NCBI GenBank assembly: GCA_037903475.1
Contig: JBAJFG010000232.1
Span: 248,001-312,000 of the forward strand
DNA from: Ancylostoma caninum
Taxonomy: Eukaryota; Nematoda; Chromadorea; Rhabditida; Ancylostomatidae
DNA length: 64,000 nt
Direction: 5' to 3'
Below are positions 45,901 through 58,500 of the stretch, piece after piece; position 1 is the stretch's first letter; the number at the start of each line of letters is the position of its first letter. Both the position numbers and the translations under genes were made by a program. Below the pieces are notes generated by a model. The model saw only the letters and a program-made list of their open reading frames with translations, did no database searches and was not told where the DNA came from.

Positions 45901-48336
45901 AGATGGAATCGTTTGGTGTTATTCTGCAACAAGCGGATAATTTGCGAAAAACGTTAAAATCAGCTTTAACTCACACATTGTTGTACATGCAGGTTATCAC
46001 CTTCCTAGTTGGGTTTTGGCATTCTGCATAATGACACCCAAGAGCGGTATTTTTGTAGAAGACCACCTGAATTAGGTAATTCTACTAGCCATTGCCAATT
46101 TAGGAAGTCCTGTGAATCCCTGGATAATGTTTACATTCGCAAAAGACTCCAGGCGAGGATCTGTGTACTTGTAGTTAGGATCAGTTAGTCCATAGCGAAG
46201 AACTGGTAAATACCACTGTTGAACGCTGTCCTCGAGCAAATTGTCCAGTGGGAGTGCAATTATGGCATTGGTGTAATACCTACAAGCAGAGAAATAAGAA
46301 AATTCCGGAAAAAAAAAGCTCAAAAGGCTCATATGTTGACTGGCAGTATCGCAAAAACCACATGGATGCCGCTAGAGATATTGGCCCGTGCAGCCGCGAC
46401 GCGTCTTGGCGAGCGCTGCGGCGGCGTGGCGGGCGCATCACGGTGGCTCGGGCCAACACCTCTGGCATCATCCACACTTCTCCCTCCAAAATATATTCTC
46501 GTGGCAAAAAAAACATTTTTCTCTCCAAGTCGTAGCGACGTAGATAATTAAGGGTTTCCTCAATAGCGGATCCATGCCATTCCCTTGTAAGGCAATATCC
46601 TGGGCTACGGGTCAACATACGCTGACCAAGCAAGCCAACAATGGAGCGTGACCTGCTATTCTAGAGTGTTAGGTAGGATAAACAGGACATCAGAGTTGCT
46701 TTGCCCAGGTTGTGCCAAGGTGGTGTCCATGAATACTATCCCTAGGCTCAACTCCATAATGAATGAGTTTATCGAGCTAAAATCAGTATATTTCACAGGA
46801 AAATGTCCTCACATCATATGATGGCATAGCAGGGAACTGGATTTTAGAGGCAGAAAGAAGCAGAGCTAATATTGCCCGGACAACTCGTCCATTCTAGAAG
46901 AGCAGGTTGGCCAGATTTCTTTTTTCGGGATCCGTCCCCAGCCAGATAATTGAAATTGGACATGGCATTTGGGCCTAAGTTCCATAATTGCTAGAAAAAA
47001 AAGCATCAAAACGTACGCTTGAACATTCTGCCCGTAGACTGCCGGTGTTACCATCGCTTGCCGACATACACCACCCATGGCTTTTTCTGCCGCGGTTTCC
47101 AGGGCACAATCATATTTCTAGAAAAGTAGCAGATAACGTCACCACTTTGGATGACAGCTTTTTTCACAGCAATCAGCTGATCGTGAGGTTTGAGCAGTTA
47201 GAATGAGAGGAAAAGTCTTGAAATTGAAATTTACAGCAGAGAATTCGAAAGACGGATCGGAATTCTGAATTGTGCTAGTCTCTTGTGACATTTTGGGGTG
47301 CATTTTGCCAATTTAGTAAGGTACACTTCTTTTATGGATTATTCCGAATAGAAATCATGGTTCCACCACCTCGCAAATAGAAAATTATCTCTAAAACCCA
47401 CCAATTTGTACATATTCATTCCGGCATTGAGATTTCCAACCCCACCAGGCAACGCTCCTTTCACTGCTTGTGATCGGATCTGATTGTGAAGATCCGTGAG
47501 CTTATCACGTTGGTCATTTGTCAGTGCCTGTCCAGGGCAATTTGCGACTGAAACTCGAAAAAAAATTAACAAGGAATACCGTAACCAGCAAAGTACATAC
47601 ATATCATCACAGTTCAGAAAAACCACAAGGACCTACACATGTCTACATTCTGAATAGGTTTAATTATACATGTCCTAGTTGCAGTACTTGAATGATGACT
47701 CCTCAAGTACATCTCTAGGAATTTTTTTTCTTGGAAGGAGGATGCCATTAGTTCGAATGAAGCAGCTCATAAAATTATTTTAGACGACGAATCCTAACTT
47801 TCTGTGTTGTCCGCGGATTTCCACCGATAGATGCTTTTCCGATCAATTTCAATGAATAGGACGTTGGTAGTACCGTGAGCAAATGAGGGCGTTCCCTCTG
47901 TTCTACGATTGGCCCGTTCAAGCCACCCTCCCGTTCATGCACGCTAATTCGTCCGGCGGTCACACATAGCATCAGGAAACTCCACGAGCGCACACGTGAC
48001 AACCCGTTTGGACAGGTTAGAACATGAAGCAGGAGGAGCGAACAGGGAATGAGGGCGCTGATACAAGTGAAGTGTGTGGATGCGCAGACAAGCAGAGTGT
48101 CGCGTTGCATATGGTGCGCGAGCGGGTTTTGACCACTGAAAGTAAGGGAGGAAACAGACCAATCGTAGAACAGTGGTAACGCCCAGTTCTCTGTCAAAAT
48201 GCAACTTAATCATGGATGGAGCTCACCTGCAGAATAGGCAGTCGGCAAAAAACAAAGGACTATCAGCTGAAACACATGAAATTTGACTATGTTCCTAGTC
48301 ATTCATATAAAGTATGTAGCAACTTACTGTTATCAT
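42925..48336 (-). CDS. ASP gene 4: complete two-domain SCP/TAPS (ASP-1-type) secreted protein, 424 aa
   Basis: Thirteen minus-strand exons: 48336-48328, 48266-48227, 47547-47402, 47117-47017, 46279-46135, 46066-45975, 45923-45772, 45715-45634, 45091-45013, 44944-44807, 43966-43859, 43776-43691, 43021-42925; total 1275 bp, all in phase, stop TAA. Signal peptide MITLIVLCFLPTAYSA comes from exons 1-2. CAP domain 1: NCPGQALTNDQRDKLTDLHN, KYDCALE, GCHYAEC. Hinge: GTPCVKDADCSVYNPSTC. Linker: (NP)n. CAP domain 2: MHNYRRSKLALG, YCPKASNMYKM, GENVHS, KIGCAVVDC, CTARPTSCIGEGLCATP. In the last exon one Cys of the CSAC motif is replaced (CTAR), an oddity among the four genes. Intron positions equal those of gene 3, to which it is convergent. 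Confidence 0.92.
43160..43435 (-). repeat. Retroelement-like insertion in intron 12 of ASP gene 4
   Basis: A compact GC-rich block stands out in the AT-rich intron. Its minus strand is open in two frames (e.g. YLRETPNDRVQGAGPRCGSV). I have an impression of similarity to 5' regions of nematode RTE-type LINEs, but no diagnostic motif is visible. It is not part of the ASP coding sequence. Confidence 0.3.
44249..44280 (+). repeat. G-rich run, possible G-quadruplex, in intron 10 of ASP gene 4
   Basis: Twelve or so G residues are followed by AAGGGAGGGGGAGG, giving four G-tracts of at least three. On the transcribed RNA (minus strand) it is C-rich. Confidence 0.5.
44660..44710. repeat. Dispersed repeat piece shared with 62.95 kb
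   Basis: CGTTTACCGTGGGTAATCTC followed by ATTGATGCACC here, and a close match at about 62,953-62,985. Part of an unidentified dispersed family; no coding content. Confidence 0.45.
45204..45272. repeat. Perfect 23-bp hairpin in intron 8 of ASP gene 4
   Basis: Arms 45,204-45,226 (ACGCGTTCACCCAATCAATA...) and 45,250-45,272 are fully complementary around a GC-rich loop of 23 bases. It lies in the same intron as the 41-bp hairpin of gene 3, but the arm sequences are unrelated. Confidence 0.85.
47880..48175. mobile_element. MITE-like inverted repeat in intron 2 of ASP gene 4
   Basis: GGGCGTTCCCTCTGTTCTACGATTGG at the left is answered by CCAATCGTAGAACAGTGGTAACGCCC at the right. Interior GC-rich, no gene; it accounts for the unusually long second intron. 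Confidence 0.5.
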
Positions 48337-49984
48337 ACTGAAATATGCCCACTCCGAGATCCTGAGAAGCCTGGCCTCTAGCATTTATAGGCCGCATTAT
48401 TGCGGATGGAGCGTTTTTCGTGAAATGGTTTCAATGGAACAAAGAAGCGCAAACGTTACACAATCAGGAGTGCATTTTCCTGGAACCCTGGATTTTTTTG
48501 TTCCAACTGCACTGCCAACGCACTTTCACTATGAATTGTTTATTTTTCTATCGCTGCTTGATTTTAGAATTCAAACAAAAATGCGTAAATTTTGGGCTAC
48601 TCCAGGAAAATCAACACCTCAGCAAAAAAATAAAATAGTCTGTGAATGGGTGGGGAACCAATTCCGTGTTTCGAATCTTTCTGATGTCCAAAGGTTTCCG
48701 AAGTGTTCCACAACTTGAAATTTCCAGTTTTTGAGAATTTTATTGTATCCAGGAGGCGCTGAGACATGGTTTTAGGCTTCGAAGAGACAATGTAAAACTG
48801 AAATCTTGATGCTTCCTTTGTTTTTTACAAATTCTCTGAAAACCCATACAAAATATTGGCTTCAGCAAACCATTTTGACTGCGTATATGATCCTCCGATG
48901 CGTGTCAATTGAAGCATCGTAGGATTTTATGTCACGGGAGTCAAACGCTCCTAACTACGCTCCCTTGACGACTAAGTGTGAGAAATTAATTCATCAGGGG
49001 TGCGTAAAGTTGTTGGAGGACTTTGCATCTGCGAATGACTCGGACGGATCAATGCCCAGTACTTATGGCTTTTGTGGGCGAAGAATCTTGTGGATCAGAT
49101 AACCGTAACTCGTCCATGCAATGTGTAGGTAGCTGTAAAGTGGTGGCGCATTGTAGTATTCTATGTCGCAAGGATCACATGTTTCCAAGGAATTATTCTA
49201 GATATTGCTCATCAGTGTATTAGTCAACGTCACTGTCTACTTTTCACTTTATCTGTAATGTGAGCGCAGTTCAGAAAGCTTCCAGCAATTTTCTTGTGGA
49301 GATTTGCGAATCTTCAGTTTGGGAACGGTTCTGATGCCTAGGTTCAAGACGAGGGATGTGAAAGTTTGCGAGTTTCATGCAAAACCACCAGGAAAAAATT
49401 AAACCAAACCTGACGGGTCCAAGAGTGAGACCGGTACACATCAACGCACACATTGGTATGAGCAGAGAACCTACGCCATGAAAAGTGGTAAGGGAAGCCC
49501 TATAAGACCTTCCAGACCTTAACAACTTCTCCAGAAACATTCAGTACACCGCTAAACATATGACAGCCATGTGCGCTATTTGCTCACACAGTATGACACA
49601 GCGCTTTGTCCCATATGACTCATAAAAAAATCCTGGATAAATTCTGGCAAAGCAGAGACTTATTGTTTCTCGTGTTGTATGTTCAGTGGTTCCATTTGAA
49701 CAAACATTGGAATCCGAATTAAATGAATTTTTCACCATTTTAGTACAACAACATATTGCTTTACTGTTAATTTTAGCTTCTGTTCAAGCCGCCACAGTAA
49801 AACAGCATCTACGGCCATGAATGTTCTCTAAATTTCCTTTCTGGAAAAACTCTAGGATGCCAGGACCAGGCCAAGTCAAGGCCAACGATGGTCAGCGCCT
49901 CACCTCATATAAACCGCATTTCTTACAAAGGTGAAACCCACTGACACCTCGATCAATACTAAAAACAAGGAGAGAGCCCCGAAT
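48337..49984. other. No gene seen
   Basis: Upstream of ASP gene 4. I find no exon with supporting splice sites. No promoter motif was recognised. Confidence 0.45.
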
Positions 49985-50375
49985 CAACGTTGAGCGATGG
50001 TGCAGTGTCAGTGAGCGCCGCCGCGGCGAACATCGTCCGGGGTTCGACTCCCGTCCGACGCGTGACTTCAACACGCGTCTGCCACCCGTGGCTGGCGCGT
50101 CTGTTATACACGCTAGAGCAGTTCCGGATTTCGCTAGCACCGAGTCCAGTGACCGGAGTTTGATAGTAGCCCGGAGCACAATTTCTTATCAATCAATATC
50201 GATCAATAATTGAATCACACCAGTGGAAGTGTAGCCTTTATTTCTTGACAAAATCTTGCAAATATTAACAAAACAAAGCTGTCAAAAATGAAATATTCGC
50301 TTTAGAAGCGAGAAAAAACCTATAGCATTAGAATAACAGTCCCTTGAATAACTCTAAATGACAGTGTAAGTTGGT
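49985..50375 (+). repeat. SINE with tRNA-like head, copy 2
   Basis: TGGTGCAGTGTC and GGGTTCGACTCCC (intact B-box) form a Pol III-type head; the body matches the repeat at 42,285-42,665 to the shared end TAAATGACAGTG. Confidence 0.6.
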
Positions 50376-50880
50376 CCCGTGTGGAGAACCGGTAAAAATA
50401 TAAGGTGTGAAAATAAAAACCCGCCAAACAGGACCCTAGGACCGACGATAAGGTAGTCTTCAAGAAAAGGAAAAAAAACCAGAACCAGGTTTCACGAGGC
50501 ACTTAATTCGTGGATATTCTTATCATTTGTTTGAAAACAGCATTACCTATTCATCATTTCGAAAGCTGAACCAATGTCGATCAGTGATCCACAAAACAAA
50601 ATAAGAAATTCGTAAAATCAGTTCTATGTATGGTCAGGTGGAATTAAAGTATCACAGTCCAAATGAACCATACAAAATACCGTAATCTTGCTTAAAACCA
50701 GTGTAATGACTAGAAAGCTCTGAGAAACGATGTGTTCGACTTCGGAAGCAACCACATTTTTGCCCTCCAAACATAACAAATCGTTCGATTGCAGCTAAAA
50801 ATGCAGAAAACATTCGAGTAGAGGAAAATCGCTCTGAATGCACTTCCATGTACCTCGTTCATACCGTAGCACGACATTCG

Positions 50881-51490
50881 CTAAGAAATAGTGGGATGGT
50901 AGTCCTTAATGACTAGCCTACTCTCTCCAGAAGGCTGAAAATTGAAGGAATTTCAGAAACTAGTCACTTTCTACCTCAAAAATATGTTCTCCTTGAGAAT
51001 TTTCGTAAATTGAACATGGAAATTACTTCAAAATCACGTACCACAAGCAACTGCTTCATGTCCCCGTCAAAATTTCTCTTCAGTAGAGCGAAATGACCAT
51101 CCTCATCTTCTCCTGTGGTCTGAAAAATGGTAGAATACGAGATTTACGTACTCAAAATCCACCTACTATAATAGAAAACAACTAACCTTATGGGTAATCT
51201 TCTCAAGAAAATCATCGATATTTGGTGGAGCACCAGCAAACACAATTTCTGCGTGTGGTATGGTGTTTTGTCTACCACAATACCAATCCTGGAAACAAAT
51301 CAAAAATGAACTCTGACTGAAGGAGGAAAAAACATGCAACGAAAAAACCTACCCAAATAACTTCGGAGATCGCGCGAAGATTCATATTGTAAAGATCGTG
51401 CATAACTATTTTCTCCATCGTTTGGGTCAAAAACCATCGCAAATCACCATATGTTAGAAAAAGCCCACCTGATAACGGATAAAGCTTCAC
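50881..51490 (-). CDS. Unrecognised gene, C-terminal exons (better-kept copy of the 28-30 kb fragment)
   Basis: Four minus-strand exons with GT/AG borders, all phase 0: 51490-51353, 51288-51187, 51119-51042, 50934-50881. The product of 123 residues reads VKLYPLSGGLFLTYGDLRW..., DWYCGRQNTIPHAEIVFAGA..., TTGEDEDGHFALLKRNFDGD... and ends in LVIKDYHPTIS and a stop. A further exon may lie at about 51,845-51,965 (HARDAFFMWK). Two things argue for true exons: four exons hold the same phase, and the last exon differs from the other copy by one silent change and two missense changes. A start exon was not found, so it may be a partial gene or pseudogene. Family unknown. Confidence 0.45.
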
Positions 51491-52039
51491 CTGAAACACC
51501 TTCTGATCATAAATGAGAAGTCGTCGAGAGTTTCACGAGCAAGGGGGCGTGGCTGGGGAATCTGATTTACGGGGCGGAAGGAATGGCCAATTACTGAGCT
51601 AAACCGCACTAGGCCGGCCCAGGCGCATACGGCCTGTAACTTGCAACGCAACACTCATGCGTCGCGATCGCATGGGACAAGAAACGGGTGGCTAGTCTCC
51701 GAATTTTGTCAGACAGACTAAGCACAAGCAAAACGCAGAGGTTGGTTCGCCGCATGGGACATGCGTTGCGTGCTGGCCAGATTGTGCCTAAACTCAAACA
51801 AACCTTTTGAGGTCGTAATAACTGTATCCAGAACATACAACAGGCCACACTCGAATTAACAGACGTCCTAATGCCAAATGACAACTTTTCCACATGAAAA
51901 ACGCGTCTCTTGCATGACAATTTTTGAAATTGGAAGGCATGAGAAAGAACGATTCCATGTTCCTAAAATAATAGTAAGAAATCGCCGACCAAAGAGAAGA
52001 AGAATCAAAAGCAAACAAGTCGAATGTAAATGGCAACAA

Positions 52040-53340
52040 GGGAACGGCAGGAACTCACCCCAACGAAGTCAACATTCGAAACTCGTGCATTCACCAATAA
52101 TGCAGGAAGAATGTTCGCTACCCATCCCACACCCTCCGTAGAACATGGAAGTTTGAGCAGTTGTTCACTGGAGAATGAGAAAGTATGGACAAATATAATA
52201 GCACCAAGACGACTTAAACGAAATGTGTACAATTTTTCATTACAGGGGATTCTTCACAGAGAATTTTTTCAGATAGAAATACTGCTAGAATCCTGTGCTC
52301 GACAAAACCTTAGGAAAAAAGTAGGTCAAGTGATGGACGTACACACAAGATGTAAGGAAAATATGTATGGTTGACTGGTAGATGTTAGGGACAAGCTCTA
52401 ATCAGTGCTCTTTCTTTCTCTTTATCAACAAAAATCATAGGGTAAACTTTTACAGCTAGTTATAAACCCATCTACTTTAATTAAGAAACAAGAAGCATGG
52501 CCTAGAACAATTCATAAAATACGGGCACATGTTCTTTTTCTTTGCAAAGGCTTCTTTTCCTCTCCTCCCACCTCTCCCCACTTCCAAGGACCTCAATCCG
52601 GTAACATCGCCAATGTTGCCATCGATTAGAAGAAAACTCAAGAGTCGCTAAACCACCTACTCCAACTCGTTGTCGATTTTGGGGCAACGGGTGCAGTGCA
52701 TGTACCGCTCCACTTTCCTCATAGGATCCTCCTCATGTCGCTGAACGCTGATAACAATCACCCGATGTTTACGTTGCTCTTCCTAAACAGGAATATTATT
52801 TCCGAGCAACTCAAATATAACTTATGTATCACTCACAAAATCAATTCTTATCGTATGTACATCTTTCAGGCCGTGATTTTGTTCATTAATTATGCTATTG
52901 AATGTTTTACAACTCGTAGCTAGTGACAGCATAGACGTCATCGGAAGCCGTCGTATAATACGTAACACACAGTCGTAGTGCAATGCACGAAATACGCAGT
53001 TCTATAAAAGCAAGTATAAGAAATACATAACTATCATACACAGTTGGCAAGCAATTCCGTCTTAAAGGCATAGTACCGGACCTTGAAAAAAGAAAGAAAA
53101 ACTAACCGGTGATAGTCTTGAAAGAGCCTTTTTCAGTTCAATTATCGCCTTTTCTCTAGATTGCGATGGTCGATTGCTAGAAGGATGTCGCTTCAAGACA
53201 GCAGGGACCTGAATATTAAAGTTGTCGCTGCTAACACTTTGTGAGAGTAAGTCAGAGCAGCGACTTAGTGAACAGTGCTAGCCGTACAAGAAAAAAAATC
53301 AGTTACAAACGTCAAAATAAATATTTAGAGGAAAGAAAAG
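52040..53340. other. No gene seen
   Basis: AT-rich intergenic DNA without a supportable exon; chance frames only. Confidence 0.4.
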
Positions 53341-53358
53341 GCCGAGTAGGTACATACA

Positions 53359-53642
53359 GTGCCGGAAATTCACTATCGCATCACGAAACACCGCTCCTCT
53401 GGCCTGCCGCGCCGCACAACTTACGCGATGCGGCAGACCAGCTGGTTGCCAATGTTGTCGAGCGTTGCCAGTATTGATGTTTTGCCCATGTTTTTATCCA
53501 ATCATTTCAGAATGACGATAAAGATAAAAAGAAAAATGTAAAAAAACAACGCTCAACAACAGCAGTGTGGTCAAGATGGTCTGCCGCGCCGCATAGGTGG
53601 TGCGGCGCGTACGCCACAAGTATGCAAAACTGACTGACCACT
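53359..53642. mobile_element. MITE related to the element in intron 5 of ASP genes 1 and 2
   Basis: CGCATCACGAAACACCGCTC, GCCTGCCGCGCCGC and TATTGATGTTTTGCCCATGT follow the order seen at 1157-1455. The right end GGTCTGCCGCGCCGC...AACTGACTGACCAC completes an imperfect inverted pair. Confidence 0.45.
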
Positions 53643-53907
53643 ATACAGATGGTGACAGATAAAAGGTACAGTCCCTCTGCGCAAACGGTAGAAAGTTTTC
53701 GAGCGCGCCGAGTATGCAGTGCGGCACTTTTGTGGCAGCGGTCCGCCGTCCTCGCTCACCTATTCGAGGACGCCGTTCGCAAGGATTAGGCTCAGGTATA
53801 GTGCTGTAGATTGAGGCAGAAGAATCTCCACAACGCTTGTGCTCCCCACGTCATTATCTCTTACAAGAAGATCATTGATTAACATGTTAGACATAACTGC
53901 GTATCAC

Positions 53908-54812
53908 GGTCGAACATTGTCTTCAGTCATCTCTAACATGTCGATCCATGATCTGCTTGCTGGAGATAACGACGTGGAGGATTCTGATCGGACGGCCCAA
54001 ACAAATTTAAAACATAAAAACATCAAATATGACAAAGTGGGGCATGCGCGGGCAAAACGTGCAAGAAATAAGGCTTGCGGGGTCATCCAAACCCAAAAAA
54101 AGTGGATTTGAAGGAAGTCATAGAAAAATTGTTGAAGACATGACAAAAATGTTGGACAATAAAGTATGCAACTCACCATTTGAGCGGCTCTTTCTGAATT
54201 TATTTTACATTCTTTCTCAAATCGCATCTTAAGTTCGCTGAAAAACATACCAGTTGTAACGAAATCTATAGTATGTTGGTTCAGGGAGTGTTTGTGTTGG
54301 GACTTTGTCTGCAATTACGACTGTAGTGGTACCAATCGGATGGTTTGATCTATTTTAACACCTTCTTCTGTAACCTTTAACATGTATGTGAAGAAATTCC
54401 TTCCATTTTAATGTTTCGTTACTGTCTCCAATCGAACCAGCCCATCGAGCGGTCCCTACCACTGCGATCGTAATTGCAGACGAAGTCCCCCCATAGGCAC
54501 TCCCTGAGTTAACAGACTATACGCAAAGAGAGATGCAACGTGGATCAAACTTGCAAAGCAAACCTACATCGTTGGGTCGCAATTCACTATCGCTGAAACC
54601 TTATCTATTTCGTTGTTATACATCTGAAATGAGATGGAATAGGACATGTAGTGCATCTAAAACTGAAGCAAAGACAAACAATGACACTAACCTCGTCGGC
54701 GACCTCTTTTATGACAGGATCTGCGAGAGACGAACCCCATTGTTTCTTCGTCATGTGGTCGACTTCTACCGGTTTCGAATAGGTCGCCACGTTATTCTCT
54801 TGGCTAAAATTG
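53908..54812 (-). CDS. Possible exons of an unrecognised gene
   Basis: On the minus strand three or four open segments have plausible splice borders. About 54,812-54,702 contains YSKPVEVDHMTKKQWGSSLA and ends before GTTAGT. About 54,313-54,182 contains ELKMRFEKECKINSERAAQM before GTGAGT. About 53,970-53,908 contains SWIDMLEMTEDNVRP before a stop. Phases between them were not all reconciled and no start was found. I do not recognise the family. Confidence 0.25.
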
Positions 54813-55551
54813 ATAAGAACAATAGAGATGTGTATCTGAGCACTCACAATCGTTCTGCACAACCTCATTCAACATTCAAGCACTGGATCAATCGCAGTTT
54901 TCTACTACACTGAGTGTAAATGTCCTTCGCAGGGGGACATAAATTAAATTGACGCCTACTATGAACTACTGTCAATTTCAACGATTTCAGAGTAGTAGAT
55001 CACAAGTGAGCATGGTGGAACAACTGGTCGAAAAGCAAAGAAACGGAAGACGATCGACAAAGAAGGCTTAGGTTTTGAATATGACAGTCTAATCGATTAA
55101 AGCAATTCGCTAAAACATAAAAATTTTATCGTGAGAGTATTGGGACCTGAATGCGCATGAAGATGAAAGAGAAAAAAAAAAGAGAGAAAAGAGAGAGAGA
55201 GGGCGGGAGAGAGGACCTAATCCACCTCTAAAATCTTGCAAATTGTTGTTTTTTCTTTCAGAAGGTTGGAACTATTGACAGCTACCAATCAATCAATATC
55301 CGAGCAACCAGAGATCTCACCACACATGCAGAAAAATGAACAAAAATCAGTACACAGGGAGAAAATCCTGTCGCGACAGCACCACAAAAAATATTCGATA
55401 AACTTCACTAGCGCTTTATAATCACAAGAGAAAACCGAAATATAACCGTAAAACTGCAAAGTGCTCTAATAAAACAGTAACAACGTCAACTGTAAATATG
55501 CTGATTGACAAAATTCGATTTGCTGAAGAAAAACCTGACAATTTTCGCAAA

Positions 55552-58500
55552 TCAGACATGATTCTTTAACCTCTTCATTTTGAACAAAGATTGTCGTTTT
55601 GTTGAATCTCCGCTGACTGTTGGCTGAACAGCTCCAGTTTCTAACACTGAAGAAATTCACGGTAGAAATTACTTCATACAGCTAACAATATACGGAAATG
55701 CAATAACTTACCCTCTACATTCTTCTCTTGAACCACACCAGTGAACGCAGCCCTACTTCCTGGCAGAATTACCTTGTGCGGCTCTTCATTCGTATTCATC
55801 TTTGCAAGCAGATTTTCATCTGTAGGCGTCTTTTCACCTGCGTTGCGCAATATTGACGCGGTCCTCGTGTCTGAGGTGGATGTGGAAGGCTCAGCCCGGA
55901 CATCCGATGGCTAAAAATGTGGTCATGAATCACGGTTCATTTTAAAAATTTCAGCATCTAAAATCTTCAACACAGAGGATCAAGATAATCTTCAAAGTTC
56001 AAACGTCCTCAGCAGAGTAAAGGGAGACGTTAGTAATCAGGCATCTGTCGCGCGCGTCATATCGGAAGCGATGAGTCTAGCTAAAGATAGAAGCGAGAGG
56101 GTTAGTCGAAAATGAGAATGGTGATATTGATAGGATGCTTTTTTGTTAGTTTTGAAATTCGACGCTCGTATTGCAATCTTGAAGACTTTAGATTAACTAA
56201 TCAGAATCTGCGCCCACTTTTTTTTTAATGAGGGAAAGAAAAACCACCTCCATTTGATGGCAAATTAAGAAAAAGGAAACTAACCGGTGCATTCTTATCA
56301 ATCAACGTAGCATCTTCCAGATTTTCCGCAAATACAACACTCTTCTTTTTCCTTGGGTTCTTCTTTTTACTTTCTTCTGCTCCTAATCCAGCTCCCTCCG
56401 CGTCGTCACCAGCACCGGAACCCATTTCCATCACAGGCTTTGCTACAACAGCTCTAGAGATGTCTGTCCTCTCCGTAACCTCTTGCTGGCCATCTGTACC
56501 TCCAGAGCCTATCACGGTCGCATTAGGCCCTAGATTCTGCACAGTGAACGGCCCAATGTTCACGCGGCGACCATTCTCAGGTTCACTGAGATCATCAGAG
56601 TCCAACTCAGACCTATAAACAAAGTAGTTATAGTTAGTTTGCTTATCCAAATAGAACTTCACTTCATACCCCGCTCCATCCTCACTTCCTTCTTCTTCAG
56701 ACTCCTCTAGAATCCTATCGTCCTCATCGACGTCATCACTGTCTTCATCGTTCATTTCCTCGACTGCTCGAAGAACTCTTTGGTAAGCCTGAAGCGCTAA
56801 TAAAACATACAAGAACATTTTGAAGAAGCATCTAACTAAGGTAAGTAATACCAGTAAAAGGTTCCACAACCTCTGTGCTGATTCCAGGAGGAGGCTGATA
56901 AGACTGCGGGTTCTCTTCGTATTCCTCTTGTTGTTCGGCGAGCATTCTCATGAGATCGTCCTAAAAATGGCAAAATAAGTATCGCAAAGAAGTAGTAGGC
57001 ACTCCTAAGGCGAGAACAGTGTCTAATTTGCCCCTTCTAGCTTTCTATTACGAGAATAATGGAGAAGAGGCAAGGATAACTTAGCGCAGAGGAAATATTG
57101 GAGGTGGAAGCAAAAAAAAAACTTCAGTTATCATGAGAAAAAAATTGTAGAGTGGAATGGCAGCAGATACACCTACCCCTCTAAAATATCCTGTTGATTC
57201 ATCCGCTCTTACTGGTTCAGCAGCAGATATTGCGTTAGTTTTTGGAGGCAGTTCATCCTGAATCGAAGTATCGCTCATTTGGGTGAAATTAAACCTTATA
57301 TACTAGAACAAACAATAACTTATAGTTTGAATGAGAATTACAGCCACCTTAGCAGTTGACTTAGGAGCTTTTGGCAATGGAGCTGGTGACGCATCCTGTA
57401 CTGTGGATTTTGCAGGTCGTAGTCTCTCTTGCACAGTGGAAACACCAGAAGCGACGCTCGGAGATTGCCGCTCCTTCACTTCCATTGATGACAAAGCTGA
57501 CTTGTCCGAGGAAAGAATTGACATCACAGTTTTTGTGTCTTCGTCGTCCAATTTCTCTAAGATTTTGTCCTAAACATCTTTTCAGGGCCATTTACAATGG
57601 ATTTAAAAGATTTTAGCAGAAATTAAGAGAACAGCGCGATGAACTGTCTGAACTATCACAGATCCAACTAGGTTTAGGAATGTTCCATAACTTGATAAAC
57701 TCACCAGCGTCGGCGGAGCTTCGTCGTCCTCCTCAACGGTGTCGTCGAAGGAAGGATCAAGCTCGCCATTTCGTAGTTCCTGTTGTTCGAGCTCCTCCAA
57801 CCGCTTCATAAGCTCCGCCTAAAGTAATACAAGAGCATATTTTGAAAAGAGAACTAGTGACAAGGAAATTATGGATGATTGAATCCATTATGGACTTGGA
57901 ACGATTTATCCAGCGAATAGGATGAGAACAGAGTGAAGGTAATTTCATGATGTAGGCATCATGTGACATCAGCAACGATATGAAACCGAAAACTTCAGGA
58001 AGAAATAAACCGAAATGTGACGAAAACTATCATAGCTATGGCTTTATAATGGTCTGAACTCATGTGTTTTTTAATAGTATGGAATGCACATACCTCAGCA
58101 TTGATATCGGCCATTGTTTTCGTCACAGGACGGGGTGTAACAATTCTCGATTTCCGCTTCTCTAGAAATGAGGAATTCAAAACCATATACACTAAGGCAA
58201 GTACGGGGAAAACATTAGTAATAATATTTGCACAGGTGCTGGAGATGACTGTTGAAACATTACTTAAAGGGCTTGAAAGAAATCGTAGCTCCAAAGATGG
58301 AAATAACAAGCGGATCATACGGCTAATAAGAGTAGAAAAAGGACATAAGAAAAGAAAATGAACACCTGAAAGATAAGAAACACCAACGAGATGGGGGAAA
58401 TTTGTAGCTTCTCAGAAGCCTCCGTTCAATTTCGGGTAAAGAGAGGAGGGAAAATTGGGGGAGTGAGAAACTATAATGATCGTGAGAGAGTTACGAACTG

